Assembly (NCBI GenBank): GCA_947561585.1
Contig: CANNZV010001457.1
Coordinates: forward strand, 89,449 to 153,448
Direction: 5' to 3'
Source of the DNA: Caprella mutica
Taxonomy: Eukaryota; Arthropoda; Malacostraca; Amphipoda; Caprellidae
Length of the DNA: 64,000 bases
Within the stretch, counting starts at the first letter, position 1, and each line of letters begins with the position of its first letter. The position numbers and the translations under genes are program-made. The notes below the pieces were generated by a model, which was not told the DNA's origin, searched no databases, and worked only from the letters and a program-made list of their open reading frames with translations. This document shows positions 11,541 through 23,098 of this stretch, one piece after another.

Positions 11541-14500
11541 CGGGGGAACAAGTGGAAAATATTTAGGGGAACAAGTGGAAAATAGAAATGGGAGGATTAT
11601 AAATGAGTTTATTGAGAGGTTTAGCATGATTTTGCTGAATTGTGACCAGAAGTGTGAGGGCACCTACACATGGGAGAGAGGAGAGCAAAAGAGTGCAATA
11701 GATTTAATGATGGTAAATGAGAGAATGTATGGAAGATTTAAGGATATGATGATTGATGAAAAGAGGGAAATAATTGAAATTTCGGACCATTGTATGCTGG
11801 TGGTTCATTTGGAGACAAAGAAAAAGGAAAGTAGAATTGGTGTAGAATGGCATGAAAAGGAATATTATAGGTTTGATGAGAATAGGGTACAGAGGTTTAA
11901 GGAAAAAATGGAGGAGAGTTTAGAGGGGATAGGTGAAGTGAAAATAGAGGATGTAAATCGAATGATCAGAGATGCTGCGGATGAATCACTGAAGGCCAAA
12001 TACAGAAGGAGGAAAGGGATAAGTGGGGAGAAGGAGCAACCATGGATGAACAATGAAATAAGGAGGGCAATAAAGAGTAGAAGAAATTTAAATAAAGTAC
12101 ATAGGAACAGTAGAAGTGCACAGGAGAAAGAAGAGGCTTGGAAGAGTTATATCGAGCAAAAGGAAAGGGTGAAAGTGATGATAGCCGAAGAAATGAGAAT
12201 ATTTGAGGAGAGGATGACGAGGGAGATAAAGGCAGGAGATAAGAGAACATTGTGGGAGAGAATAAATAAGTTACGTGGAGTGGAGAAGAAAAAAAGGGAG
12301 CTGAAGATATACGATGAGGCTGGTGAGGAGTTGGAGGGAGGGAGAATGAGGGAGGAGGTGGAAAGGTTCTGGCAGGGGGTCTACAAGACCCATCCAAACA
12401 AAATGGAAGAAATGTGGACTGAGGAGAGAAGAACAATGTATGAGAGAGAGTTAGATGTAAGGAGAGATCAAGAGAGAGAGGAGGAGAGACAGGAAAGAAG
12501 ATTGGTATTACCTAGAGTGGTGGTGGACCCGTACAGACACATCAAGGTTATGGATGTGATTGTAGAAAAAGAAGAGATCAGAAAGATTATGAAGAAGATG
12601 AAGAACGGAAGGTCGGGAGGAATAGATGGATTGAAGCCGGAGATGTATAAGGTATTGGAGGGAAGTGAGGTGTTTATAAGTGCAATGGTGGGAGGTTTTC
12701 GGAGGGTGGTGGAGACGGGGGAGATGCCAGAGAGTTGGAAAAGGTCAAGGACTGTCTTGATACCAAAAAATACACGGCCAACAGTGGAGCAGCTCAGACC
12801 CATAGCTATGACGGACATCTCCTATAAAATTCTTATGGGAGTGTTGAGAGACAGGATAGAGGAGCAGATTGAGGAGAACGGGATGAGAAGAGACGAGCAG
12901 GTGGGGTTCACACAGGGGGGCATGATTGTGGACAACCTGTTTATGCTGCAGGAGTGTGTACATGAGGTATTCAAGAGGAGGGAGGAGATGGTTGTTGTGG
13001 CAGTGGACTTTAAAAAGGCATTTGACTCGATCAAGAGGGAAAAGATTCTGGAGGTTTTGCAGGAGTATAGGATAGAGGGGAGAGTTGTGGAGCTGTTCAA
13101 GAGGGTGTATAGTGGGGATGGTACGAGGTTGGTGATGGGTGAGCAGAGGGATGTTGAGGTGGAGGTGGAGAGCGGAATTAGACAAGGTTGTACGGCATCA
13201 ACGGTGTTGTTTAAGTTGATAACTTTTAAGATTATTGAGGCATTGAGGATGAAGCTGGAGGGAGTCAGAGTGGGGGATGTGAAGTTGAGGAGTTTGTTCT
13301 TTGCAGATGACGGGTTGATTTTGGCAAGGAGTGTGGGTGAGGCACAGGAGGGGGTGAGGGAGTTGAGACGGGTGGCTAGTAGATATGGACTGGAGATGAA
13401 TGATGGAAAGAGCCAGGTGCTCTTGTTCAATGTTGAGAGGCAGGTGGAGCAGATTGAGGGAATATTGGTTGTGGAAGAGGTGAGATATTTGGGGGTGAGA
13501 GTGCAGAGCAGGAGAAATATGTTTGAGAAGCAGAGGAGTGATATGGTCGGAAAGGCGAAGAGATTGAGTGGTATGACCTACTCAGTCATAGAGAAGGGAT
13601 GCCATAAGGTTATGATAGGGAAAAGTTACTGGAAGGGTGTGGTGTTACCAAGTGTGTTGTATGGGTCGGAGGTGGTGAAGCTGAGGGTGGAGGATGTGGA
13701 GAGTCTGCAGAGGCAGGAGAATGCTGCTATGCGTAGAATGTTGGGTGCACCGAGGAATGTAGCAATAGCAGGGATGAGGGGGGACATAGGAATAGGCACA
13801 ATGAAGAGTAGAGTGGCACGAGGAAGGCTACAGTACTATAGGAGAGTGGAACAGGGGAAGAATAAGTTGTTGGCCAGAGTGATGAGAAACGCACAGGTGA
13901 AGGGGAGTGAGTGGATGAAGGAGACGAGGAAGTATATGAGCTGGGCGGGGATTGATGAGGGGGAGTTAAAGGCAATGTCAAAGGAAGAAGTGAAGAGAAA
14001 AGTTGCGGAGGTGGTGCACGCGGAGTGGAGAGAGGAGGTTGAGCGGAAGAGCAGTCTGAGGCTGTACGGGAGGTTTAAGAGTGAGATGAAGGAGGAGGAT
14101 CATGAGGGGGGAATGGCATCAAGGCTGTGGTTCGCGGCAAGGACGGGATGCTTGAGGTTGGAATGTAGAAGATGGGGTGGGGAGAGCGACAGGTGTAGGT
14201 TGTGTGGAGCAGACAGAGAGGATGAGGAGCATTTTATCTTGGAGTGTGGGGAGTTGGAGGGTGAAAGGGGGCAGGCGGTGGAGCTGCAGAGGCCGAGACA
14301 GGAGAGTGGAGACGAGGTGTTGGGGAGCTTTTTGTTTGGAGAAGGAGATGGGAGGGAGAAAAGAAGGGTGCTGCATGAGATGTGGAAGCGCAGAGAAAGA
14401 GAGATGAGAAGGAGAGACGGGGAGATGCCCCATTAGTTGACTCCCTGATGAGTCGGGGTGGAGAACTAATTGTGAGTACGGATTGAGATTGAGACAAGTA

Positions 14501-14600
14501 AGACGGACCTGATTACAAAGGAATCTGTACATTGGACACCTTGACCTTGACCTTGCACAATTCCAAGTTCCAATTCTGTCTAAGTTTCTAACTAATTAGA
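11540..14600 (+). mobile_element. 5'-truncated non-LTR retrotransposon (LINE)
   Basis: It carries one long open frame covering the end of an apurinic-type endonuclease, a reverse transcriptase and a C-terminal zinc knuckle. A 3' untranslated segment follows. The 5' end starts within the endonuclease domain, typical of incomplete target-primed reverse transcription. The 3' end is uncertain: after the stop there is a small hairpin-forming stretch (14439-14457), and no clear poly(A) or target-site duplication was found. The clade (for example Jockey, CR1, I or R1-like) cannot be set by eye. Confidence 0.8.
11575..14436 (+). CDS. LINE ORF2-type polyprotein (endonuclease C-terminus, reverse transcriptase, zinc knuckle), 5'-truncated
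   Basis: This is a continuous 953-codon frame with no internal stops. Residues about 20-75 look like the last part of an AP-endonuclease, with a GTYTW block and the SDH motif near residue 70. The reverse transcriptase follows at about 330-640. Motif A is AVDFKKAFDSI (near 477), motif B is SGIRQGCTASTVLF, and the catalytic FADD sits near 576, followed by YLGV. A CxxC-x7-H-x4-C zinc knuckle (CRLCGADREDEEHFILEC) lies near residue 873. The frame begins at a GTG inside the endonuclease; the first in-frame ATG is about residue 18, so no real start exists and the 5' half of the element is missing. The coding strand is extremely purine-rich. The intact frame suggests recent insertion. Known family role: target-primed reverse transcription of its own RNA. 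Confidence 0.85.
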   Translation: MENRNGRIINEFIERFSMILLNCDQKCEGTYTWERGEQKSAIDLMMVNERMYGRFKDMMIDEKREIIEISDHCMLVVHLETKKKESRIGVEWHEKEYYRFDENRVQRFKEKMEESLEGIGEVKIEDVNRMIRDAADESLKAKYRRRKGISGEKEQPWMNNEIRRAIKSRRNLNKVHRNSRSAQEKEEAWKSYIEQKERVKVMIAEEMRIFEERMTREIKAGDKRTLWERINKLRGVEKKKRELKIYDEAGEELEGGRMREEVERFWQGVYKTHPNKMEEMWTEERRTMYERELDVRRDQEREEERQERRLVLPRVVVDPYRHIKVMDVIVEKEEIRKIMKKMKNGRSGGIDGLKPEMYKVLEGSEVFISAMVGGFRRVVETGEMPESWKRSRTVLIPKNTRPTVEQLRPIAMTDISYKILMGVLRDRIEEQIEENGMRRDEQVGFTQGGMIVDNLFMLQECVHEVFKRREEMVVVAVDFKKAFDSIKREKILEVLQEYRIEGRVVELFKRVYSGDGTRLVMGEQRDVEVEVESGIRQGCTASTVLFKLITFKIIEALRMKLEGVRVGDVKLRSLFFADDGLILARSVGEAQEGVRELRRVASRYGLEMNDGKSQVLLFNVERQVEQIEGILVVEEVRYLGVRVQSRRNMFEKQRSDMVGKAKRLSGMTYSVIEKGCHKVMIGKSYWKGVVLPSVLYGSEVVKLRVEDVESLQRQENAAMRRMLGAPRNVAIAGMRGDIGIGTMKSRVARGRLQYYRRVEQGKNKLLARVMRNAQVKGSEWMKETRKYMSWAGIDEGELKAMSKEEVKRKVAEVVHAEWREEVERKSSLRLYGRFKSEMKEEDHEGGMASRLWFAARTGCLRLECRRWGGESDRCRLCGADREDEEHFILECGELEGERGQAVELQRPRQESGDEVLGSFLFGEGDGREKRRVLHEMWKRREREMRRRDGEMPH

Positions 14601-16825
14601 TTAAATGTAATTTACGAATAATAATATTACTGGGAGAAGGTTATTTGAATTGTTAGATTTTTTATTAGAAGTGGGCTATGACATGACGGAAATTCTGAAA
14701 AGTTAAATGGAGCAGGCAATGGAATTCTCTTGTTTTTTAAGATTCAGCATGTTTAATGATGTTTTCCAATTTGCATCTCTCAATAATTTAGGTAGTAAGT
14801 AGTAACTAATTATTTATAGATCATTTTCCAATTTACTTCTCTTGATTGAATTACCAATTTTCGATTGGCAGTGGCCAGTGTGTAAATGCCAGATTGCAGA
14901 ATATTATGAATATAGTCATAGAATACTCATTTCTGCTCGTATATACTTATATACTTATTTGTGATGTTAATGTACCTTTTTAGACGGTGACAGACCCCCA
15001 AACTTAACCTTACCTATCGGAAACTTAATTGCTCTAGCTATATCTCAAAAACGAAGCATTTGCACTTGCATAACAAATGGTATTCATGAAAAACATCTTT
15101 AAATGGCTCTTTTTACCTATAAAAAGTGTCAAAATATCGAAAATCATCGGGTGGACCTAGAGCACAAATCTACCGAATTTTTCTCCATTGAAAATAATAT
15201 TCTGACAAAGTCGGTGGATTTTTAGCTGTTTATTTCTATGTTACCATTCATTTTTGCCTTTTGGTGGAAAATGGGTACCTAAAATCACTAAAATGCTGGA
15301 GGATCAGCAAAATCACAGAAAATTTATAATTTAGGTATTATTTTATAATTTTATAGAGGATTTTTTTCAGCTTTTTCTATAAGTCACTTAAAGTCAGTGG
15401 AATTTCTTGTACCAAATACATACTGGACCTGCAGGAGATTTTGAATCTGATTATCTGACCAGACTGTATAGTGTATTTCATGATAAATTCTACCGACTTG
15501 TCAGTGGAATTTTTCTCCTTTGAAAATAATACTCTATCAAAGTCGATGGATCTTTAGCTGATTATTCCTATGTTACCATTAATTTTTGGTGGCTAAAATC
15601 ATTAAATGTGATGCAGAAAATTGAAAATGTTGATGGATATTGGATAAGTCAAATATGAAATATGATGGTAGATTTTTTCAGTTTTTTGAACAAGTCGGTG
15701 GGTTTTGGTGCACCAAATACACACTGTAATCTGCTACTGAGAGTCAGAGAGCAACTGTCTCAGTGTCTCTCAAATTAAAATCTATGTGGGACTCAGGAAA
15801 AGAGACGCATCATGTAGTCTGTAGAGTCACTAGAGTGGTGTAAATGTACTGTGTGTTATATTTCTTCCAGTCTGCGACTCTGCAAAGACTGCAAATCTGC
15901 AAACTATCTCCCAAGATTTTATAATTTTATTTTGAGGATAATTTGTCTCCTAAGATTTTCAAATCTGTCTCCAAAATGACAAGAATTCTGCAAAATGACT
16001 CCAGTCTGCAGAAACTGGTAAAGTGTTCGTAGAGATCTCTTATTCTGTTCGTAGCAAAATTAATGTAAATATAGGGATTAATTCAGAAGTGTTCGTAGTA
16101 AAATTAATGTAAATATAGGAATTAATTCAAAATTGTTCGGAGAGAATATCCCAAATATCTCGCATATTCTGCAGACTGGCAAAATGTCTCCAATAGATAC
16201 ACATAAATGGTAAACATAGGAATTAATTTGGAAAGTGTCTCCAAGATCTTACAAAGATATACCTATTTTCCCTCAAAATATCCAGACTGCAGGAACTGGT
16301 AAAGTGTTCTCCAAGAAATTCTTTATTTTGGCTTCTGTTCTCAGTAAAATACATGTAAATATAGGAGGAAATTAAGGATTGTTCGCACAGAAAATGTTAA
16401 AAATGTCACATGTTCTGCAGACTGGCAAAATATGTCTCCAAAGATCTTCGACCAGGCCAAGTAAAAAAGTATGGCTCAAAAGTCATTAAATCTCTCTCCA
16501 AAATGATCAAATTATCATAATTATCATTTCTCCAAAATAGCATTGTAGCATAAGAGAAAAATAGATATTTCTCACCATTTGCAATTGAAGGGCACTAAAT
16601 AATGGTGACACTTTGTTACAGTGTCAGTTTTAAAGCCTATTTTGAGCCAAGCCAATTTTGGGTCGGCTATCAATTTAGTAAAATATAATTAATTAAGATG
16701 AATATCTTTGTATATTCATATCTTTGTATACCTATACTAATAAGCTACTCATTTTTCCAGTTTGAAAATGGTACAATAATTAATATATACTTTGCCAGGT
16801 AATAGTATTAAAATATCTCATCAAA
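14601..16825. other. Intergenic DNA upstream of DRG2 with internal duplications
   Basis: No gene is recognised. A block at about 15165-15310 (TTTTTCTCCATTGAAAATAA ... CTATGTTACCAT) recurs diverged at 15500-15600. A block with GTTCGTAG and AAATTAATGTAAATATAGG occurs twice at about 16025-16140. The last few hundred bases should hold the DRG2 promoter and 5' UTR, but no TATA box or initiator could be assigned. Confidence 0.5.
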
Positions 16826-19800
16826 ATGGGGATCCTAGAAAAAATATCTGAAATTGAGAAGGAGATCAACAGAACTCAGAAAAATAAAGGTGAGTGTCGT
16901 TTTAGATTAGAAAAAATTTATACACATTGATGTAAGTTTATGATCACAAATATCATTACTTAAAATGAAATGAATATTTGTATCGTATTTAAAATCATTT
17001 TGTATGATTTTTATGGTCTACCATGTGCATTGATTAAGGTTGAGTTAATTCACTTGTGCATAATTGGTAACAGCTATTTGTGTGTATTATTGGACTGATG
17101 TAGAAATAAAGTTTATAGATATTAGATAAATATAGATATTTAATTTTTTCTGTAGTGAATAATTTACTTTCATTTGTTTTTATTGCTGCTTTCCTTTACA
17201 ACTTTGTTTAACTTATTTCACCTGATAGCTACATTCAAACAGTTTTCATTAGCATAAAATATAAATAGTATGCCATCTCAAAATCACTGTTTATTAATTC
17301 CTAAAATAGTTCAGTTTTTTCTAATGAAATTCTTTTGCAGCAACTGAGTACCATCTTGGAGTGCTGAAGGCAAAGCTTGCCAAGTATCGGTCACAACTTC
17401 TTGAACCCTCGGGTAAAAAGGGGGAGAAGGGAGAGGGGTTTGATGTTATGAAAAGTGGTGACGCCAGGGTAGCTCTCATTGGTTTCCCCTCAGTCGGTAA
17501 GGTGAGAATGATATATTTCCTAACTAAACTCTAATGCTTTAATTTAAATGTCACTTTTTAGGATATTTGCTATCTTTCATTCTACAATATTATCACTTGA
17601 TTAAAAAGATTCATCCATATTAATAGAGGTTATTTAAACTCAGTGTTGAAGGTTTTTTTAGTTTCAAGCTTTTGAATAGAAAGGTTCCTATTCATCATCA
17701 GGAGAAGAGTGGAAAACCTGGACCTGACAATGAATTTTATGACCAATAGTTCTATGTTTAAGCTATCTATCTTATAGTTTATTATTATTAATTTATCTAT
17801 TAAAATTTCAAATATGAAACCAAAATTTGATACTACCTATAGCTATTGCTGACAACATTCCTTCTTTAGGAAAAATTCTACTTTCTTTAATCTCTATATC
17901 TGTAACAAAAATTTGATGAATTTAATTTTTTTACAGATAAAGAAAGTAGATTTCACAAGTAATTACCTACTATAGCTAGCTATCAACTACAGTGATTTTA
18001 GATATGATGATGTAGTCTATTTGCCTGAATTTATTTTCTTATAAATTAACTACCTCGTAATATAGTAATGCTGTAGATAATATGTATTTTTTTAGGCATA
18101 TTTCCCCTGTTTCTGGGTACATAATAAAGATTATTTAGCAATGATTGACTCAAGTGCCACTTCTTGCTCAACAGTCCACCCTTCTGAGCACTCTCACAAA
18201 CACGGAAAGTGTTGCCGCCAACTATGAATTCACAACCCTCACCTGCATCCCGGGTGTGATAGAGTATAAAGGAGCCAACATTCAACTGCTGGATTTGCCT
18301 GGTATTATTGAAGGTGCTTCCCAGGGCAAAGGTAGAGGTAGACAGGTACGTACACCTTCAAATAACCAGTCACTTGCTTCTATGAGTAGATTGAGTTGTA
18401 GCTAGGTAGGAATGACTGTGAAAAAATGCTATATTTTTTAGTAATATAGGATTATATAGACTACTAAATCATTTTACTTTCTAATATTTTGATGAATACG
18501 ATGACTAGCTTTCAAATGATATTATAAAGTGATTTAGTTAACAGCTCTTACTCATCATCAGGTTATAGCTGTTGCACGCACTGCTGATTTGGTTATAATG
18601 ATGCTGGACGCAACTAAAGGAGATGTGCAGAAGGTTCTACTTACTGCAGAATTGGAGAGTGTGGGGATTAGACTGAATAAAAGAAAACCAGGTCAGTTTA
18701 CCATGTTATCTGCCTCTTATATTGCTTTGCTTTATATTAGTGTAGTAAGAAATATCTGTAGCTACTACTTTATTAAAAATTCAAATGTTATCTAATAATC
18801 TTGATATTAGATAATAAATATTACAAAGTTCAAATGTTATATTTGAGCTCATAACTCTCTTACTTACTTTCCTTTCTGATTAACTATTTTAAAATCAGTC
18901 TCTAAGCAATAAGATATAAATTTGATTCTTGTTATGTTCCGTGTAGTTATTATATTCATTGATTCTGAAATTTTAATTATATAGCTAGCTATTTAGCAGC
19001 AATAAATCATTATAGCCGCGATCAAAAATAAATTATGAATAAGATTTATAATGCAATTTTCTTCTTGATCCCAAGGTATTTACTTCAAGCAAAAGAAGGC
19101 CGGTGGTTTGAAGTTCAATGCCACTTGCGCACTCACCAAAATGGATGAGAAAATGGTGCAGATGATCCTTCACGAGTACAAGATATTCAATGCAGAGGTA
19201 ACATTCTGTGTTAGATGTAGGGGAGTTACAAATTATCGGTCAGTTCCACATCTTTGGTCATATAAGAAAAAACTGTGTAATAATTCATTTTAATTAGGTA
19301 TCATGGATAGCAGTTAAATTAAGTTAATCATAATATCGCTTTTTCTTAGACCAATGATGTGGAACTGGCCGAGAATTCGTAATTTACCCTAGTTCTATTT
19401 CATGCAGTATCAATAAATGTTTGCGCCTACTTACCAATCACACTCTTCAGATCATTATACGTGAAGATGCCACACCCGATGAGCTCATTGACGTGATCTC
19501 AGCCAACAGAGTGTACATGAACTGTCTCTACGTGTACAATAAGGTTGATCAGATCTCTATTGAGGAGATCAACAGGATTGCACACATACCTAACTGCATA
19601 GTAGTGAGGTAGGTACTTCTTGTTTGAGTTATATATATGGTGGAAAATACGGTGGTATGTCATAGGATAATTTATCGAACGGTTCCGTGATTTTGTTAAT
19701 GTAAGAAAAATATTTAATAATTACTATTTAGCTTTTATTTTAATATAAAATATTATTTATTTTTTATATTTTCTAATGAAATATTAATATTCTTCAGTCA

Positions 19801-20438
19801 AGTGTTTGCTATAAACAATGTGTTTTATGATATAAATCATGTGTAAGGCTTTTCTCCAAATGCTGTTATTCACTCTGCATATCTGTTGTCTCAAAGAATA
19901 TTTTATTGTGTTCTTGAATAAAGGGCTCATTGTTTCCATTTTCAGCTGTAACATGAAATTAAATCTCGACTATTTACTGGAGAGAGTATGGGAGAGTCTA
20001 GCAATGTTTAGAATTTACACAAAGAAGCCCGGTAGCCCTCCTGACTTCACAGACCCCATCATCCTTAGGGGAGGCGCTTCCATAGAGCATGTCTGTCACG
20101 CCATCCACAGGAGTATAGTGGCAGTCTTCAAATACGCCCTTGTTTGGGTGAGTGCCTTTATCTGTAGACAGTTCAGTATAATTATTTTTAATATATTTTA
20201 CTTTAATGCTACCTACATTTACTGCTAAATGGATCACTGTTTCAGTGCTACAGGCTGTATTTCATATACAGGTAGTACCACTGTATCTCTGCTACAGGTA
20301 GTAGCTAGCTACCACTACTATAAGTACTTCTCTCTATCTATTTCTCAGGGCACCAGTACCAAGTTCTCTCCCCAGAGGGTGGGTCTCCATCACATCACAC
20401 ATGACGAAGACGTGGTGCAGATAGTAACCAAGAAATAG
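16826..20438 (+). CDS. DRG2: Developmentally regulated GTP-binding protein 2 (DRG2), 8 exons, complete
   Basis: Joined exons: 16826-16889, 17341-17501, 18175-18345, 18562-18691, 19076-19197, 19451-19608, 19946-20147 and 20349-20438. All have GT-AG introns and consistent phase, giving 365 residues (human DRG2 has 364). The N-terminus [14 protein letters not shown] and the block [17 protein letters not shown] are typical of DRG2 rather than DRG1. The G1 P-loop GFPSVGKS is near 69-76, split by an intron after the Lys. G3 DLPGIIEGA starts near 115 and G4 NKVD is at 246-249. A TGS domain spans about 288-362 and contains [22 protein letters not shown] GTPases are cytosolic, associate with ribosomes, and are stabilised by the RWD-domain partner DFRP2. 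A few positions are unusual for DRG2, such as [12 protein letters not shown] where the human protein has NSTVTLTQ. A palindromic element sits in intron 5. The family assignment is firm; the exon ends are read by eye. Confidence 0.95.
19220..19389. mobile_element. Palindromic MITE (GGGTAA family) in DRG2 intron 5
   Basis: The left arm (GGGGAGTTACAAATTATCGG ... TCATATAAGAAAAAAC) and right arm (GCTTTTTCTTAGACC ... CGTAATTTACCC) are inverted repeats around GGTATCATGGATA. TA lies immediately outside both ends (218-219 in the 19.2-kb line and 19390-19391), consistent with a Tc1/mariner-type TA duplication. Confidence 0.75.
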
Positions 20439-21369
20439 AGTAGGTAGATAGATAGATACCCTTTCAACTCTACCCTCTTAAGTAAGAATTAGACAGGGGG
20501 AATGGGTAGCTTCAGTCTATTCTAAAGTTAAACTTTATCCTCTGTAGTCTGGATAATATAATTGTCTAATTTTTTTTATGAAAATGCTATGGAATATGGA
20601 TATGGTTACTGATTTTATTTATTAAGATTTTCTTTCAATATCTCTGTGACCCTATAGAAATTAACTTACGGTTACCAGGAAATGGTGCTCAAAGTTATTG
20701 TACTGTTTTTCACATTTATGATCATTTAAGAAAAAATATGTAAAAATTATTCAACATATTTTATTCTTACATAATCGAAAATATGGAACTACAATAACTA
20801 GGAACTACAATAACTAGGAACTACAATAGCTAGGAACTTTACCCTAGTTCAGAAATGGCGTTGTTTTTATAATTTTTTACCAGTGAAAAAGTTGTCTCTA
20901 CTTAACTACTCAAAGTTTTATTCTTTTAGGCAACTGGTGGTTCAGTGTGGTGGTCTGAGTGACTTGGTGGAATTTCACCTTTCGTCCGTTCTTATTTTTT
21001 AAATGTTTTAGTTTTCTGTTTGTTTGCATTGGTTTAATACTTCTTGTTGTTAATCATATTCTATCTCACAAATTTCAATTAGCAAATTGATAATGAATTC
21101 TATTGTTAACATTATGATTTGAATTAAATATCAAATGAAGAACATTTTATTCGTTTTCATTCAGTCGTATTTAATTCCTTAGTTTATTAGGTAAAGTGTG
21201 CAAATGATTTTTTCATTTTTAAAATACTCTTTACGATAGTTAATATTATCTATGTGTAGAAATATCATGACTTGGCAAATTATAACAAAAGAAATGAAAA
21301 TAGAATAATTTCTAATTTATATTCAAAATTTTATATATATAGATTACTGATGTCAAAATTATTGCTATT
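20439..21369. other. DRG2 3' flank, no further gene seen
   Basis: This holds the DRG2 3' UTR and intergenic sequence. A short tandem repeat (GGAACTACAATAACTA, about three copies) is at 20785-20835. No canonical AATAAA signal close to the stop was identified. Confidence 0.5.
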
Positions 21370-21918
21370 ATTATCTTCGCAGAATGCAGAAAGGTTATAT
21401 TTTACATGGAATTTATTTATTTATCATCTTGTTATTCGCTTAACTGAAAAAGTATAAAACCAAATTGCCTGAAGTAACCATCTGGTAGAATTTTGGAAGT
21501 GATCCGGTCAAGGTCAAGATCATTTATAACTTTAAAAGTATTGAACCATATTGCATAAAACTTGATGGGTCAATGTAAAGGAACCATTTGGTTATAGTTT
21601 GGGAGAGATCAGGTCAAAGATCAAGGTCAAGTACATTTATAATTCAACAACTCAAAAAGTATTTAACCAAATCGCCTGGAACTTAGTGGGACAATTGGCT
21701 AGTGTTCAGGAACCATCTGGTAGAATTTTGGGAGCAATCAGGCCAAAGGTCAAGGTCATTCATCACTCAATAACTCAAAAAGTATTGAACCATATTACAT
21801 GAAACTTGGTGGGATGGTCAGTATCCCGGAACCAGTTTATTAAATTTTGGAAGCAAACGGGTCAAAGTTTGAGGTCAAGGGGGCGAAGGTATGCGCTCTA
21901 CCAAGTGCATGTAATCTA
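21370..21918 (-). mobile_element. TGACC-rich interspersed element, copy C
   Basis: Inverted relative to 3735-4330. It begins with the hairpin end (TTCGCAGAATGCAGAAAGG) and ends GCGAAGGTATGCGCTCTACC, with internal monomers carrying GGTCAAAGGTCAAGGTCA. Four diverged monomers are present. Confidence 0.7.
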
Positions 21919-22133
21919 GTTGTTGTAATTTGGATGTTATATTGTTTATAAATTTTTATACGGGTTTCAATTTTTTGATGGTTTTGACCAGTGTCTTATG
22001 TTAAATTGCAAGGTTTGAAGTAGCTTTCTTTCATCCATAAACTCTCACCGACTGGTGGTAAGTGACTTTATTCATCCACTTTCAAATCTGACAACCTCAA
22101 GTTTTTCATTAATTTTCTCACTAGAGTAAGTTC

Positions 22134-22270
22134 AGAGTTATCGGACGGTTCCACATTTTCGACCATGTAGGAACAAAATATATAATAATTATTATATAAC
22201 CTTATTCATTTATTTTACTATTCCTATTATGATCGAAAATGTGGAGCCATCCGATAATTTGGAACTTAGC
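22134..22270. mobile_element. Palindromic MITE (GGGTAA family)
   Basis: The arms GAGTAAGTTCAGAGTTATCG and the complement of CCGATAATTTGGAACTTAGC flank an AT-rich centre; TTTTCGACCATGTAGG mirrors ATGATCGAAAATGTGG. TA is present at both edges. Confidence 0.7.
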
Positions 22271-22741
22271 TACTCTATTTGATCCTTTTGTTTGAAACTG
22301 ATGTTAAAGCCTTCAATAAACCATTAAAGTAGCTTTTTTGCATCCATGAGCTTGTTGCTGACTGTTGGTAGGTGACCTTATCATGGAGCCACTTTTCTTT
22401 CTGACTTCTTCTTTTGAGGTCCTTTGTATATCATCCTTTTTATGTTAACATAATGGCTCAGACACAGACTCAAACCCCTACTAAAACTATAGATTAGCAC
22501 CCTACTAATTTGTGTCCCTGTCCAATAACCCGTCTGAAACCCCTACTAAAATATATTAAATAACCAGTCTCTGTTTCATTTACAGCTTGGTAGCAGCTAC
22601 AGGCAGTGCTGTTATTTGAATAAAGTCTTTACTCCAAAGATTGGCATGTTATTAACCTTATTGCAGCTCAGGAGATAGGACGTTCGAGTGAGTAACACTT
22701 TTTGCAGATATTAAGCAGGGAGCGATTAAACCATTCGACAA

Positions 22742-22920
22742 CCTCCAAGGGCCATTCTACACTAGCAATTAATCACGGTTAAATGAATGGAAAGCGGTAG
22801 AAACGTTAGTATAGACTGCAAATTTGAAATCCATTCATTTAACCATGATAAATTGAAGAGACGTAAACTGGACGGTGTGAAAACACGGCATTTTTATCTG
22901 CTAGTGTAGAATGAACTGTT
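22742..22920. mobile_element. Palindromic MITE with CATTCTACACTAGCA ends
   Basis: GGCCATTCTACACTAGCA at 22750-22767 mirrors TGCTAGTGTAGAATGAAC at about 22899-22916. Internal arms (TTAATCACGGTTAAATGAAT versus ATTCATTTAACCATGATAA) pair as well. No clear target duplication could be set. Confidence 0.6.
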
Positions 22921-23098
22921 TTTTAACACTGCGGATAAAGGCTCTTAAAATGCGTTCACATTTGCATTTTTTCTATCGCTGAAAGAAAAATCACATTAAA
23001 TTTTTCGCAACCGATTTAAAAATGCATGTGTGAACATATTTTAAGAAGAGCTTTTGTTCCGCTGTGTAAAAAAATCACAAGTGTGAAGCTGAGCTTAA
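22921..23098. mobile_element. Palindromic MITE related to 52286-52416
   Basis: GCTCTTAAAATGCGTTCACA mirrors TGTGAACATATTTTAAGAAG, and an outer arm carries the CACAAGTGTGAAGC motif seen in the better-preserved copy at 52286-52416. The left end is degraded. Confidence 0.55.

Noticed and set aside
14444..14465. Hammerhead-ribozyme-like CTGATGAG
   Set aside because: The CUGAUGA core word is present, but a matching GAAA core and the three flanking stems were not found.
11966..14497. Several long minus-strand and alternate-frame open frames
   Set aside because: They overlap the LINE frame, lack domains, and arise from the purine-rich coding strand whose complement is poor in stop codons.
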